A stretch of 64,000 nt of DNA, from positions 36,336,501 through 36,400,500 of the forward strand of contig JAIVEN010000008.1 of the NCBI GenBank assembly GCA_026686845.1, written 5' to 3'. Position 1 is the first letter of the stretch; every line of letters begins with the position of its first letter. This DNA is from Adenanthera pavonina (lineage: Eukaryota > Streptophyta > Magnoliopsida > Fabales > Fabaceae). Positions 44,881 to 58,799 of this stretch are shown in pieces. A program made the translations under genes and the position numbers. The notes below the pieces were generated by a model. It was not told the DNA's origin. It made no database searches and worked only from the letters and a program-made list of their open reading frames with translations.

Positions 44881-45138
44881 ATAAAGTAAGTGGGAGTCCT
44901 CTTCACTTAAAAAAAAAAAAAGACTAAGTGGAGTACAATCTACATTACAATATTTGAAATTAAAAAATCATACACACACACATATAGATACGCAATCCAA
45001 TAAGTTACATTACCCATGTCGGATCAAATGTGCAGTTTTTTACAAACTAGATTTTTTCTATACAATTCTGGCCAAAAAGAATTTTGTCCATACAATAATA
45101 ATCCGATAAAATAATTAAGAAAAATTTGAGATTTATGT

Positions 45139-46770
45139 TCTGTTTGGATTAGCTTATTTATAAGAGATTATAAAAATAAGTGATTATTTATAAGTGATTA
45201 TGAGAATAAGTGATTATGTAAAAAATGATTTTTGTTTGGATATGTTGAACTCAAAAGTGATTTTCCACAATTGATTATGTTTGGATACATTAGATCAAAA
45301 TCACTTTTCTATGGATAATGACTTGAAATGTCTGAAATACCCCCTGTCCTTAAATAATAATAGTTTTTTTTATAAATGAATCATTTATACATAATAATAT
45401 TATGTAATTGGATAAAATTTAAATAGTTTTGCTAGCAAAATTTTAATTTATAAATAATATGAAAATATTACATAACTATAATTGTCGTGTACATGTTAAA
45501 TTAAAAATTAAAAATACTAAAGTTTAATATTAAAAAATAATTATAAATAATTAATTGTCTTGTAAAGGGTCATGAACTTAAATGAACTTAATTTATGTTT
45601 GGATGAGTTGTAAATAATTGAATTATAAAGCGTAGAATGGTTAGCTTGAATGGCACCATTCTTTGGGTGTTATGTGCTATTTATAAGAACCTCCTAAAAA
45701 ATTTGTATGGATGTTGTTATAAGATCCTTTAAAAATCTTTTTTTTTTCCTAAATATTTTTATTTAATATTCATTTAATTAGTTACATTTAATATATTATA
45801 TATTATTTTTCATGATTAAATTAAGGATAATTTTAGAAATTTGTTAAAATTTTTAACACTTTTAAAAATTATAACAAATTTTAATTAGATTAAATTTCTT
45901 AATATATGTAAAGTTGTTAAAAATTTCTTATAATAAAAATATGAGTGATTAATTTATAATTATAAAAACTAATTATTAATTAAAGGTACTAAACCAATTA
46001 TCAATGCTAAACAAATAAATTAAAACCTACAAAGATTTATTATAAAAAAATTTAAATTACCATAGTTAAATTTAAATTATAAGGACAGATAAAAATAATA
46101 TGAAGAAAAAATATGATTTATAATTTATAATTTTTATAAAAAAAATAAGTTGAAAGAAAATGATTCCTTCCTTCACGTGGCAATTTGTGGATCGCAGGCA
46201 AATTTACTGTAATGATAATTTAGCAATAATCTATGCGGCTCTCCATTTTCGTCATAACAGCAAACTGAGTCTAACACGTTGAACTCTTAACATCATTCTC
46301 AAGTGAAAGTCATCTTACCTTATGTGCCAGACAACGCCGATGACAACAAATCAAGCAACGGTGACGGGAAGTAGGTAGAGGGATTCTCACGCAAAGTCTG
46401 CCACAAATCGATCTTCACGCACAGAAATAACTCTTCAGGTGAAGCCGATGGGAGTCCATATTCCACTGACCAACACCGGAGAGGCGACATCGATGAGACA
46501 AAGAGACGAGAAGGCAGCGACTAGCTTTTTGTGGAGGAAAACTCGAGGACCATGGGTACACGCTGTCAGGTAGAGAGAACACCTTCGAGGACCACGAGTG
46601 TGGGTGTTTTGGTAAATGGCTGGTGAGAAAAATTAATCACTCCTCATAAAAGCTCCTACCATTATTTTTCCCCAATAATCACTTATGAAAAGCAATCTGC
46701 TGCAGATTATGGAAAAAACGCTTAAATGCCTCATAAGTGATTATTAAACAGTCACCTTCTGTTTGGATTT
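45139..46770. mobile_element. Possible non-autonomous DNA transposon with a less AT-rich core
   Basis: The left flank starts CTGTTTGGATTAGCTTATTT with several direct AATAAGTGATTA motifs. The right flank has AATAATCACTTATGAAAAGC, the palindrome AATCTGCTGCAGATT (46693-46707) and CATAAGTGATTATTAAACAG. The core at about 46165-46620 is much less AT-rich and has no long frame. No matching target duplication was found, so the limits and even the unity of this element are uncertain. Confidence 0.35.
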
Positions 46771-48824
46771 AACAATTAATAAGTATTTATTCTCTATTTA
46801 AGTGCTTATTTGATGCATTCAAACAGGCACTTAAATTCAAATAATAAGCAGGTAAAGAAACAAGCAATAACAGCAATAAAGAGAGACATGAAATCCGAAA
46901 AAACATAATGGTATTTCTGTAAATATATATAAAATAAACAGAGAGATAAATGAAGAAATAATGGATATCCAACCAAAACGTTACAATGAAGGAAAAGGAG
47001 TGGGGCCCTCTTCATTTTAACTTTCTGGGAACCCATTGAATCAATTAATCAAACCATGAGTCACTTACCTGTTGGCCTAGGGATCTAGAGCCTTTCGTGT
47101 ATTTTTTCGTATTATGATATTGAAATAAATTAGACTTTTATAAAAAAAAAAAAAAGTGGAGCCCATTTATTTTAATCATAGTATATCAAGACTATAGAGG
47201 GGTCTCAAAGCGCTGCAGAGATTACAAATCCATTGACCTAGAGGCACCAATAGCCTATGGGTGGAGAGAGAGGCCGTGGCTTAAGTTCCAACAGTGACAT
47301 AATGTCATGTTTGGATGTGTGAGTAGGTATATATATATTACAGTTGCCCTAAATAAAAAAATAAATTAGACTTTATTCTTTCCTTCTTTATTATCCATAG
47401 ATATTTTGACCCAAACCATAAGCATGTTGTTGCTCCTCATACACTTTTATTTACTATATCTTTATTTTAGTTTTTTTATAATTAATTATGAGAATAAGTG
47501 ATTATATTAAAATTTAAAAGTGATTTATATTTAAATTTTTTTAACTGAGAAATGATTTTAAAAAAAATAAATATTTAGATTTTAGGGGTTTATGTGATTA
47601 TTTGATAGATAATAAAAAGAAAAAATGAAATAAGTGATAAATAGAAAAAATCAGATTATCTCATAATTACTTATTGAAATTTTTAGTGTGTTTAACAATT
47701 TTTTTAAATAAATAATTATTTCCTCCCATATGAGATAATTGGAAACAAGGCCCTAGCCTCAATTATTATATGATAAACAATAGTTAACTTAGTGACACTC
47801 ACTGACATGTTGCTAAAAGTTATATTAATATATCAAGTATTTTTTTTTAATGATTGTAATGAATTTGAAAAATAAGTTATATTATTCCTGACTTTTAATA
47901 ACATGATTTTCTATAAATTTTATTATATATTGATAATAATATTGATGAGATATATTGATATGTAAGTGAAATTATATTTTTAATAGTATATTGATATTCT
48001 TGAGTTATTAGGGTATGATAAATTTGATTTCATTTTATTACTTCACAACTAGTGAAACAACTAGTATGATCCAAACCACACCGATTATCATCTATTAATG
48101 CAAATTAACAACAAATTGATAAAATTAATTTTTATAAGCTTAAAAGACTTATATATATATATATTTGTTTTTTTGGTTTGAAAAATCAGAATGATGTGAA
48201 AGAGCGAGTGGGGGCATAGAAGGTCGGCTGTCTTGCGCACCACACGCCCTAGAAGTTCTTGTTTGACGGGCCACTTGCACTCTTGAGAATCTTGACCCCT
48301 CTTTTTCTTGCAATAAACTAACAAAAACTATGCAAACAAAACTTTCATTTATTTCATGAAATTGGCTAAACGCATTTTCTTGTAATTGTTTGGAAATAAT
48401 TAGATGTGCTTCGTGCACTGTATAGAATTTGACAAATAATTTGTAGGATGCATGACTCGTGGGAAAAAAAAATATTTGTAACTTTCCATAAATTTTATAT
48501 TTCATATTGATTAAACTAGTAAAATTTAAGATTTTTAGTGTCACTTGTTGTAATCTAATTTTTTGGTACTGAATTAGGAAAAATGTTCTGACAGAGTCAT
48601 TGGTCATTTGAAGTCTAATCACTTGTTACAAATTTGAAGAAGTTATGACATAATTTTTGTTTAATTAACGGAATAATGGCATGATTTTATGACATGACTA
48701 CAATATAATAAATAAATAAATAAATAAATAAATAGATTGTTATGAAATGGGATAAGAATGAAACCCGGATAACACACCATGTACGCAACTAGTATTAATT
48801 AAAGTCAATTTGTTTTTTTTTTTT
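46771..48824. other. Intergenic AT-rich DNA
   Basis: A small element with CTGTTTGGATTTAACAATTA and a CATTCAAACAGGCA partner lies at about 46757-46832. An (AAAT)n tract is at 48708-48736. Open frames at about 48088-48622 are short, overlapping and domainless. I see no gene. Confidence 0.5.
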
Positions 48825-48850
48825 GGGGGGGGCGGGGGGGGGGGGGTGGG
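48825..48850 (+). repeat. Long G-tract
   Basis: After T12 comes a run of about 25 bases that are all G except one C and one T. It is potentially G-quadruplex-forming and also a place where read errors are likely. Confidence 0.75.
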
Positions 48851-50339
48851 AAGTTTCTTGGGGAGGCAATTATTAAAAGGGGGTTGGGGAGACGATGACG
48901 CAGCATGGAGGAAGAGGAGAGGGCCCCCCTGGACTTCTGGTCAAATTCTAAGGCTAGAGATTCCATTTCAAATCCATGGTCTACACTAGAAATTTCAAAA
49001 CATCTCACTCTTTTATCATATATTATATCATATCAATCTTATCTTCAAAGTATTAAATGGGAGAATAAATCAAATGAATTGAACCCCTTACATTTCCATT
49101 TATTTGTATCAATTTAAGTTGTCGGCTAATTTTAACTTCTCATCTTAATCCATATAATTCGGTTAAAAAAATTTTATATTAAGAACAAGAGAGACTACAA
49201 TGCAAGCCTTAAATATCATTACTAGTCAAGATTTGGGAAAATTAGAGCACTTCACAAATGGAGCCACCATTTTCTGATGGCCAAAATTAAAAAAAAAAAG
49301 TGTAATAAATGGAGTCATACAGTTCCTCAGAAATCATCACAATGCTTAGCTGATGAAGGATGGGAGTCAGTAACATATTGCAAATCTAGATCAAATGAAG
49401 GTAAGACATTACTTAGTGTTATTATTATTTTTTTTTTTCTGTGAAAGAAGGTACGACTTTGTAACTAAGATTTTCCTGAACCTGGCTGAAAATTAAGCCC
49501 AGAATATGAGGGGGAAAATCACAGGATGGTCCAGCAGTGGGGGCAGTCCAAATGTCCAATTTGATGGTATTCAATCTCAAGTGCAGATTAAGCCCAACAC
49601 TTTATTTGGTTGATAAGCCCACGAATTTTTTGACCAAAAAAGGCCGACGAATTTTAGTGCATATAAAAACTAACTGTAACATGATTCTAGATGTTCATGA
49701 ACAAACCAATATATATATATATATAAACATAAATAAATATATAAAGGGTGGAAATCACATTATTCTAGTCATTAAGCATAAACAGTGTGTTGATGGAAGA
49801 ATGTTCTGAAATATGAACTTAAAGAATGATTTATAAAAATTAAGTTGAAAAAATATTGAAATCATTAAAAAGCTCAAATAAAATTATAATCATAATATAG
49901 TAAATAATAGGAAAATAATGGGGAAAGTAAAAGTATAAGAAAATGAGTGGGGCTTCTTTCCACGCGAGTGATATGTCTTGTGCAAGATATTAAACTTGTC
50001 AGTACTTTGTGTAGTCTTTGCTATATACAAAAAACTTGTTGTATTTATCTCATGTTTTTTTTTTTACATAATAATAAGTGCCAGTATCTTATTGTCTTTG
50101 TTAGACTTATTGCAGTCTGGCTTTCAATAATAATCTGATTTTCGGTCCAAAAATAAAATAAAACAAAATAAAACACATGCCACCTGAAGAAAAGCTGAGT
50201 CCTCTAAAATAAATAAATTCCGCAATGCTGTACCAAGGACAACACCGTATTAATGGTATTACAGTAGTAGACATCACCAAATTCACAACTAGAAAGTTAT
50301 TTGTATTTTATACAATATATATATTAAAAAAAAAAAAGA
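48851..50339. other. Intergenic DNA
   Basis: Less AT-rich islets at about 48880-48990 and 49230-49560 hold no recognisable coding sequence. A (TA)n tract is at 49709-49726. No genes seen. Confidence 0.5.
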
Positions 50340-50705
50340 ATATTGAAATTAATGTGTATGTGTGAAATTAGGACGTGCGGATCTGAAGTTAGTATTTGAT
50401 TTGTTTGAGATGGTTTGGGTGATGTGTATGTAGTTCCAAAGAGGGAGAGGCCAATTGATAGGAAGGAGTGGTTTTGTTTGTCTGTGTTTGTGTAAAATGC
50501 GTGGCGTGACTGCAAAGTCCACAACCCCTAACATGCCATGCCAATGCCTCTGGCTTGCACGTTTTGTGAACCTTCCTCTTCAGCAATGCCCGTACACCCG
50601 CCATTCACGTGGATCCCCCCCTTTCCTCGCTTTCCCTCTCTTACGTGGCACCTTCCTCTTCACCATCCCACGTTTCTTTCTTTCCGTCAATAAATTCAGA
50701 CCAAG
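50340..50705. promoter_or_regulatory. Orphan promoter-like island with ACGT elements
   Basis: GC content rises sharply against the surroundings. CACGTG is at 50606-50611 and ACGTGGC at 50643-50649, with CCCACGTTT near 50669. These are G-box/ABRE-type cores bound by bZIP/bHLH factors. No convincing gene starts on either side. Open frames here overlap on both strands without domains. Confidence 0.3.
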
Positions 50706-53700
50706 TTAGAAAGGATCTCGTTCGTAAATAAAGTTACCAATGAGTATTTAATGCACTTGTAGGATACAATCTTGAAACTGCCGATTCTGTTCCGAAGGGA
50801 AAAGAGATAAGAGAAAATTTTTTATTTTATTTTTTTAAATTAAATAGAGAGAGGAAGTAATTTTTTTTTTATGCCGAGACAGAAAAAAAAATGAGTAAAA
50901 ATGCTTATTTTTTTATTTAATTTAAAAAAAAAAGGATGTAAAATATTTTTCTCCCCTTCATAATCTCTCAACCCAAATGAAGTTACCAGATTTCATTTGG
51001 ACAGAAAGAACACAAATGAGGTAGGGAACATGGATAAACCAAATTAAGGAGTTATTTAGGTTTATCCAAATTTGTTTCTCTATTTTTTTGCCATTTCAAA
51101 CATAGGGTTAATCTACTGATCACCCTCCAGCCTAGCCTCATTTCATGCTTGGATCTTCATTTAAATTGGATTCCCTAAAGTAAAAACTGAGTAGAGATTC
51201 AGATGCATAATAGTGAGTTTCAATTTTGTGAAATCTACGTGTTCAATGGGACCCATCGTCTCGTCTTTTTAAAAAAAAAAAACAAATTTTTTGGATCTCC
51301 TCATTACTGTTATTTTTTGTGTTGTATACGCACTTCTCATTCTAAATTCTAGTAGATGTTTTCCTTTTTCTTCTTTCCTCCTTCTCATATTTTAAGAGTT
51401 TGTATCCTTTTAACTCTTCTTTTTTTACTTTTTTTTCACCAATGTATCCTTTTAACTAAAAGTTAAAAATGTGACAATGTCTTTATCCTAAAAAAAAAAA
51501 AAAACGTGACAATACCTGTCAGCGTACATTCCATACCTGTTCTGCGGCAAAACCTTTTCATTTTGGAATTACTTTGCATCATTTTATATGTATATTACTA
51601 ACAAAATTACATTTATTTCGATGAAATGAAATTTGACTATTCAACACATTAAGTTAAACAGAAAAAAAAAAAAGCCAATGATGACAATAACCCGAAAGAA
51701 TTAGTATTTGAAAACAGTGCATCTTACGATAACTGATGCACTTATTTTCGCCGTTACTGTAACTCATTTGGACTTTTCCCATCATTTTCAAAATTGGAAA
51801 CATTACCACGTTACCTAAGAAAAAAAAGTAAATATAAAAAGAATACTCTCTTTTGAAAAAAAATAAAATATGAAATTTGATTAACATATTTTAGTTGATG
51901 AAATATAAAATTAAGAAAGAGAAAACTAAGGAGGGTTCAAGACAATGAGATAGTTATAAAAAATGAAAATCATGAGGCGAAACAAAATATTAAAATTAAA
52001 ATTAAAAATAATACGGGTAATTACAAATAATATTTAAATATGAAATTTTTATTTTATAAAACGGTTTTAAAGATAAGGGCGAGCAATGTTCATAGTAGTG
52101 CTTATTAACAATCTTATTGAAAAATATAATTATAAATGGATATTAAGTTAAGAAATAAATTTAAAATTTAAAATAAAATTAAATATTGAAATAATAAAAT
52201 GTCCTTACCACAATTATAAAATTAACTTATTACATAAGATATATTAAAAATATATAAAATCATTCAATGTTCATAAAAAATAAAGAAAAAGAATTTTTTT
52301 TAATTTAATATATATATATATATATATATATGCTAAGTCATGCCAGTATGGACCTATGTTATACCCAAGGCCCGGTCTAAACTAGTACTGGTCCCGATCC
52401 GAATTTTTTATCTGTTTCATCTTTTTCATTTCCTACCCAGCCTGGCTTTTGACCAAGACGTACCAAGTGATGGGTCAGATTTATCGGAAGTTGAGAGCAA
52501 GGAGTGGTAATCCTACAGTTCCCGACAAAAATACTTTTACTTGTCTTGGAAATATTACACAAAACTTTTATCAACTCTGCCTTACATTGGACGACAAAGT
52601 ATTTAGCTGGATATAAAAATAGAATAATTAAATTTGGATGTATTATCATATAATTGTATTATTAAATTATTTAATTAAAATGAATGAGTATATTGAAAAA
52701 AAAACAACAACTGTCATGATAATCATCAATACTAATGAAAAATGTCAAATTCATAAATCATGCACAATATTTCAACACAATTTGTTATTTAGACTCTATA
52801 TAATGTAAGTAATAAGGCATTAATTTCACTGATGTGGGAAAAAAAGTCATTTCATTGAAATTGTACACCCTTGACTCTTCTATCATTTAATTCTCAATAT
52901 CAATTAAGAATTTAAAAAATACTTAAATTTTAATGAAGACTGATGAGTAAATTTGATTGTTGATTCAATAATTACTTCTCAAATATTTTAAAAAAATAGT
53001 AATTAAATAATTAAAATGTTTTAATGTTAATCATAACTAAAATTCGTGCTCGTGCGATATACAGGGGAACCTTCAAATATTGCTTATAAAATCAAAGCAT
53101 ATAGATGTTAAAATATATAAAAAAATATGAATATAAACACATTTTGCAAATCTAATATATTTTACATTATTAAATATAATAATATGAAGACTGATAATTT
53201 TTATGGTTTCACCTAATTATTAATTTTTCTTATATCTAATTATGTAAGAAAAGTAATACTTACAAGTAAGAGATACATAAAAGTAATAGTTATAACTATC
53301 ATAATAGAACATGAGTTTGTAGATCCACATCAAACACATTGTCTATTCTTGATAACACTATACATGCTAAACTTTCAATAATTCTTGAATAGCTTTGTAA
53401 AATAGTTTGCTCTATATTTTGATATGACAATACATCATAACATGCATATCTTCTAAAATTATTAATTATAAAATTCTTTTAGAATATGGAAAAAGAGTTA
53501 TATAAAAGTAAAGAATAGAAAAATGTTTAAAGGAATCATTCAATATAGGAAAAATGAGATATGGAATGGTTACCTCCATGTTTAAATCATCATTGAAATT
53601 TTATTTTGAAAAACTATTTCAACAATTATATTATATGGAGAAGATAATATATATTAGAAAAATATAAAAATTGCCACCATAAAATTACAAACGAACTACA

Positions 53701-54105
53701 AATAACAATGCGATAAAATTTTACCTTTGAGTATACTTTCAAAACTAAAAATGATCTCATAAAAGTGAGAAGAGACTCATATAATATAGATTTTATTGTA
53801 AACCTAAATAATCAAATTATATTTTTTCACAAGTGTATATAATTTTCATTTTTGTAATTATCATCATATCAAAATTAAAAAACATGAAAACATGTATAAG
53901 GAAATAAATATTATTTAAAATATGTAGGGCTAAATTTTTTCATAATCAATATAATGATATGTAGGCCTGAAATTATGACACATGCTTTTAACTTCTGCTT
54001 TATATTATATAATAATATACTCAAATTGTAAAATATAAAGTTTAGATAGTAGTATGACAATTGAAATTAAGAAATAAACATTTTCATTAATTCAAATATT
54101 CACTG
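50706..54105. other. Gene-free AT-rich intergenic stretch
   Basis: Long A/T runs and a (TA)n tract at 52308-52332. A less AT-rich segment at about 52333-52520 has an open frame but no known domain. I see no genes. Confidence 0.5.
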
Positions 54106-54670
54106 AGTGATCAAGTTTGAAAAGAATGAGTAGTTGGCAGAAAAGGCAGCTTCTGGAAAGTCAAAATTAGCGAGAGGGAGAGTGAGGCCCTGAGATGGGG
54201 GAGGGAGTAAGAGCACGTGCAAGGAGTGTGACCGCATGGACGAAGACCGTGTCCATTGTCCAGATCATCACGGAAGCGACGGTATAACAGTCTCATTCAT
54301 CCGTAGCCGTCAATGGCGACCACGTGTCCCATCAATTCCGTTGGGTCACGCCACGTGTCATATTGCTCTCTGTCTCTCTCCCTCAGAAGCTGAATCTCAC
54401 ACTAAAAGACGAAAATATCCAAGCAAAAGGAGGTGGCACTGGTGAAGTTGAGTTAGCCAACCACCTCGCCCTTCTTCAAACTCAAACCCCGGAAAAGCAG
54501 AGTCCCCACATTCAGTTCATTCACACTATTCATGCCGTCTGGCCTTTCTTCTTATTCACATCGTTGCCCCTCTTCGTTTCTTGCACACCCTGCACCTATC
54601 CAAGTGAATTGGAGAATTTTTGGGCATTCAAACTAATTTGCATTCAATTAGGTAAAACCACAAAAATGTG
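54106..54670. promoter_or_regulatory. Orphan promoter-like island with three G-boxes
   Basis: CACGTG occurs at 54214-54219, 54321-54326 and 54352-54357, the last two as CCACGTGTC, a classical ABRE/G-box. The island is less AT-rich than its flanks and ends in a CT-rich stretch. Open frames here (up to 115 codons) overlap and have no domain. It may be the promoter and leader of a lost or unrecognised gene. Confidence 0.35.
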
Positions 54671-55300
54671 ACAATTTTTATTACGAAATATTTAATGCGG
54701 CTCCGTATTTCAAAGGTGTGAATCTGGTATTAACCCATTGCTAATTCATTACCTATCCACCATGCACGTTGGATAACTATACAGTTCAACACTAATTATA
54801 GCATTTTGATTATTTTCATCTTTTCACATTCCAAAGCCTCCATTGTGAATTGAATACCCCTAGGTCCTAACACTTACCACACAACAAATAAAAGGAGAAA
54901 ATTTTTTTCAAACAGATCTACTGAAACAAAAAGAATTTAGGAGAAAAAGATTCTCACGAGAAGAGAAAGATAGACTTAAAAATGAAATACATGGTTATCT
55001 AAACAAATGAAGTACTATTCAATTAAATAACATGGATGAAAAATTGGTCAGACATACCAAGATTCACATTAAAAAAAAAAGTGCAGACAGCTCAATTTAA
55101 TTAGAAAAAGAAACCAAAAAAGAGCATTGAAAATGATCTCAACAAAAAAAATGTTATTAACACTTGTGGTTTTTTTTTCAAAAAATCAAATTAATATGAC
55201 TATATCATCAATATATAAATAAAATATATTTGAAGCCATTATGAACAGTCCAACACACTTTTACAAAACATGAGCCCCATTTTTATTTAGTCCTGTAATA
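54671..55300. other. Intergenic AT-rich DNA
   Basis: No gene or repeat recognised. Confidence 0.5.
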
Positions 55301-55590
55301 GTTTCTCTTATTCCAAATATAAGGTGTTTTTTAAAAATAATTTTTTTTATCTAAAATATAGGATATTTTATAGGATTGTCTAGCATATTAGTTATTTTTT
55401 TTACTCATGTGCTTAATCTATAATTAATAGATAAAAAATAAATATTATTAAAGATATAAGAAATAATGTAATTAATAAGAGTAAATTATAGAAAATATCA
55501 TTAAAATTTCTTGACAAATTTAATGATTAAACTTATTTTTTTAATATGCATGAAGTAGTTAAAAATATTTCATATTTAAAACTAGAAGAA
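55301..55590. mobile_element. MITE-like element
   Basis: The left end TTTCTCTTATTCCAAATATA and the right end ATTTAAAACTAGAAGAAGTA are weak inverse partners. A related-looking start, CTCCCTTGGATCCAAGATAT, follows at 55609, so two neighbouring elements are possible. Confidence 0.35.
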
Positions 55591-58500
55591 GTATATCAAT
55601 ATCATATACTCCCTTGGATCCAAGATATAAAAGACATTTTTAAATATATTTTATTCTAAAATATAAGAGATAAATATTTTTATCTGATAAATTAATATAT
55701 TATTTTCAAAATTTACCTTTAATTAAAAGCCAAATTATTATCACAGGGCATTAGTTAGAGTTAAGTAAGAATATTAAATTATATGTATTTGTGGAAATTT
55801 TTTTTATAATATATTTAATATGTTTAACTGTTGTCTTAATTTTAATGATTTAATAAGTTATTTTTTATATTTTGGGGTAGAGAATAGTATATTTATTTGT
55901 TGATTTGTTTATAGTGTATTTGTATTCAATATTCATGACTTAATGGCTTAATTTGTCTTAATTTCTTTTATGGTAATAGAAAATCACAGTCTGTATTTTT
56001 GATGAAAAAATTCAGCCTTTTTTAGCTAAGTAGAATATGACTCACATGAGATTTTGTAGAACATAAAAGGCCAGTTGAATTATATCTGTTCTTTTCAATT
56101 GTACTTATTTCATTTAATTTTATGTATCAAAATAAGTTAAAAATATCTAAAGTGTGTTTGTGTAAGCCTGTTGGACCCCACAACTGCTTTGCGAGAAAAA
56201 GTATGGATTGCGTAGAAATGGCATGCTAGGCAACTAGCCAGGTGGCCGAAACGAAGGCATGGCCGACAGTAAGGATTTTATTTTTCTATTAATTTAAAAA
56301 ACAAATATACTGCATAAAATCTCATTATTCAAATAATAAATCTTATAAATTAAAATAATATTCATATTTCAAATAAATTTTATACATTTAAAAATAAAAC
56401 ATGAAAATCAACGGGTATTAATGTAGTAAAAAGTGTTAAAATCACTTAAACACGATATTTTAAATTTTAAATTATATAAATGTAGAAAATATTTTGAGAA
56501 AATTTTTTTTGAATAAAACTCTGATTATAACTTATTCTAGATTAATTAGAGTTAAAAATGATGATTAGATATCTAATAGTTATTAAAAAATAAAAACCAT
56601 ACATTTTAAAACAATATTCTAAAATTTTATTTTATTTTTAATGTCACATATTCAATGTTTTTTAAAATAATACATAATAAATAATTGTATAGTAAGTTAT
56701 TTTATATTTATATCATTATAATTGTTTTTCATTGGCCGACAAATAAAAGGCATACATTAAACACTGGACATTCAAAGTGAGAGAAAAATATTCTTTTATT
56801 TCTGATCTGAATATTTTCTATGAATTCTTTTAAATCTGTTATATCTATCTATATTTTATTAATTTATAACAGATTGGATACAAACTTCTCCCAAGAAACG
56901 TTTGATCGGCTATCAGAAAAAAAAAAAAAGAAACGCTTGATCGAGACGCTTCTAGAAGACTTTGTTTTGGTATCAGAGAATATATAATTATATATGATAT
57001 GATTTCAGAAGATAAGTACGACATATGAAATAAAATAATAAGTTCAGGAGAAGATTAAAGCGTGTTTGTTTATAACTTTATCCTGTTGTGGTTGCCTAAA
57101 CAACCATCCTCAACTATTGATTTGATTCTTATAATATCTCTATTTTACCCGTGTAGTGCATTGTGTTGGTGATCCCAACGGCAATACTATTCTTAAATTA
57201 ACTAATAATTGAAAATTTCAAATATAATTAAGTGCTCATTTTGATTATTTTTTTTATAAAACAAGAATAATCACAATTTATAAAAATAAAATTTAAAAAA
57301 AACTAAAAAAATTTATTATAAATTAATTTAAATAAAAAATAATAATTATAAACTATGATTTAGTTTATTAAAAGTAAACCAAACAGGTCATTAGCAATTG
57401 TGTTTCAGAGTTTCTCAGATTTGTTTTTAAATTTCAGAGAATCATTTAAATTAATTGACTTATTTAGCCCCTTAAACAACAAGCATGAGGTTACTTAAAA
57501 CATAAAAATAAAAAGTACGATCCGCCAATTACTAAAATAATAGCATTGATGGCTCCCACCCGGTGCTATTTATTTAAGTGCCCAACTGGTTTCATTGATT
57601 ACTTACACTGCAAAAAATCTTATCCTCTGGTAGTAAGTATTCTTATTTCTTTATCAGTTTCATCATCCCTTATCAGATTTAGTGTTAATGGGGCAATAAA
57701 AAAATAATGCCAGCTGTAGCTTTTGTTTTTAATGTTTTTTCAAAACAAATATGTGGCAATAGCATAGTAATTGTTACTCGTTAATTCTATCTAATATATA
57801 CATAATATTTTTCATAGCTTGATTGATAAAACCCCACAATATAAATTTATATATATTAAATTTATAATAATTAATATATATATATATATATATCCTAAAA
57901 TTCATAGAAAGCTACATTATTTCTGGTTAAATTATATTTTGCAAGGTTATAAAAAAAATACAAATGTCATATTTGGTAAATAAAAAGAATATTTTGAAAA
58001 AGATAAGAGAAAAAAAAATTCATCTTAATATTTTTCATTTTCAATAAAATCTATTAAAATTTCTAATAAAAAAGTTATAATTAACAGTCAATTTTTTTTT
58101 CTTAAAACATTTTATTTATATCAAACATGGTAAAAGAGAATGATACTTGCACATTTGTGTCATTTCCTGTAATGGAGGATTATATTCCTTTTCCCTCACA
58201 AAATCACTGAACCATATTTCTTAAGAGTATAAACCGTACCCAACTACTAGTATTTTCTTTGTGCCCAATTTTCCTGTTTTATTCTGTTGCTTCCTCTTCT
58301 ACTTCTTTCTTTTATTTACCAATCTTCAACTTGTAATCTCCCCAGAAGACGGTCCAGATTCATAGGTGCCAGAAACATTGCCAAATTTACATCAAATTAA
58401 CTGAAAGCCACCGGAACATCGAAGAATTTTCTATTAATCACTATTTTTTTTTAATCTTGAACCCCCCATCTGGGAATATAATCACCGGCAAATTCATATT

Positions 58501-58700
58501 CCGTCGTTAGCCGATTGTTTCGCGGGCAAAACAGTAAATTCATACTCCCTTCCATTTCCTAGCCTCTCAGCTTAGCAATTTACAACACAAACACCACTTG
58601 CTGAGGAAAAAAACACGCCCTGCAGATTCTTCGGAAATAAATCTAGGGAGTTTGGACGCAGCCTTCGTTTAATTACCAAGCGAATTTGACTCTCTCCCTC
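55591..58700. other. Gene-free AT-rich intergenic stretch
   Basis: A (TA)n tract lies at 57871-57893. A short direct repeat (AAACG-TTGATCG) is near 56896 and 56931. From about 58240 the DNA becomes richer in C and T and probably belongs to the RSH promoter. Confidence 0.5.
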
Positions 58701-58788
58701 CTTCCTCCATTATCAATCGCGCCTACCTCTTGTAAATTCTCTCCTATTCAGGGTCCTTTTCTTTCTTTCCCTACCCGTTTTCTAAAAT

Positions 58789-58799
58789 CTGTATATATC
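58789..58799 (+). promoter_or_regulatory. TATA-like box of the RSH gene
   Basis: CTGTATATATC follows a long CT-rich stretch and is about 350 bases before the ATG. No ATG lies between them, consistent with a long leader free of upstream frames. Confidence 0.35.

Noticed and set aside
54111..54671. Short frames near the G-box island as candidate genes
   Set aside because: They overlap on both strands, lack domains and splice context, and the translated sequence does not resemble any family I know.
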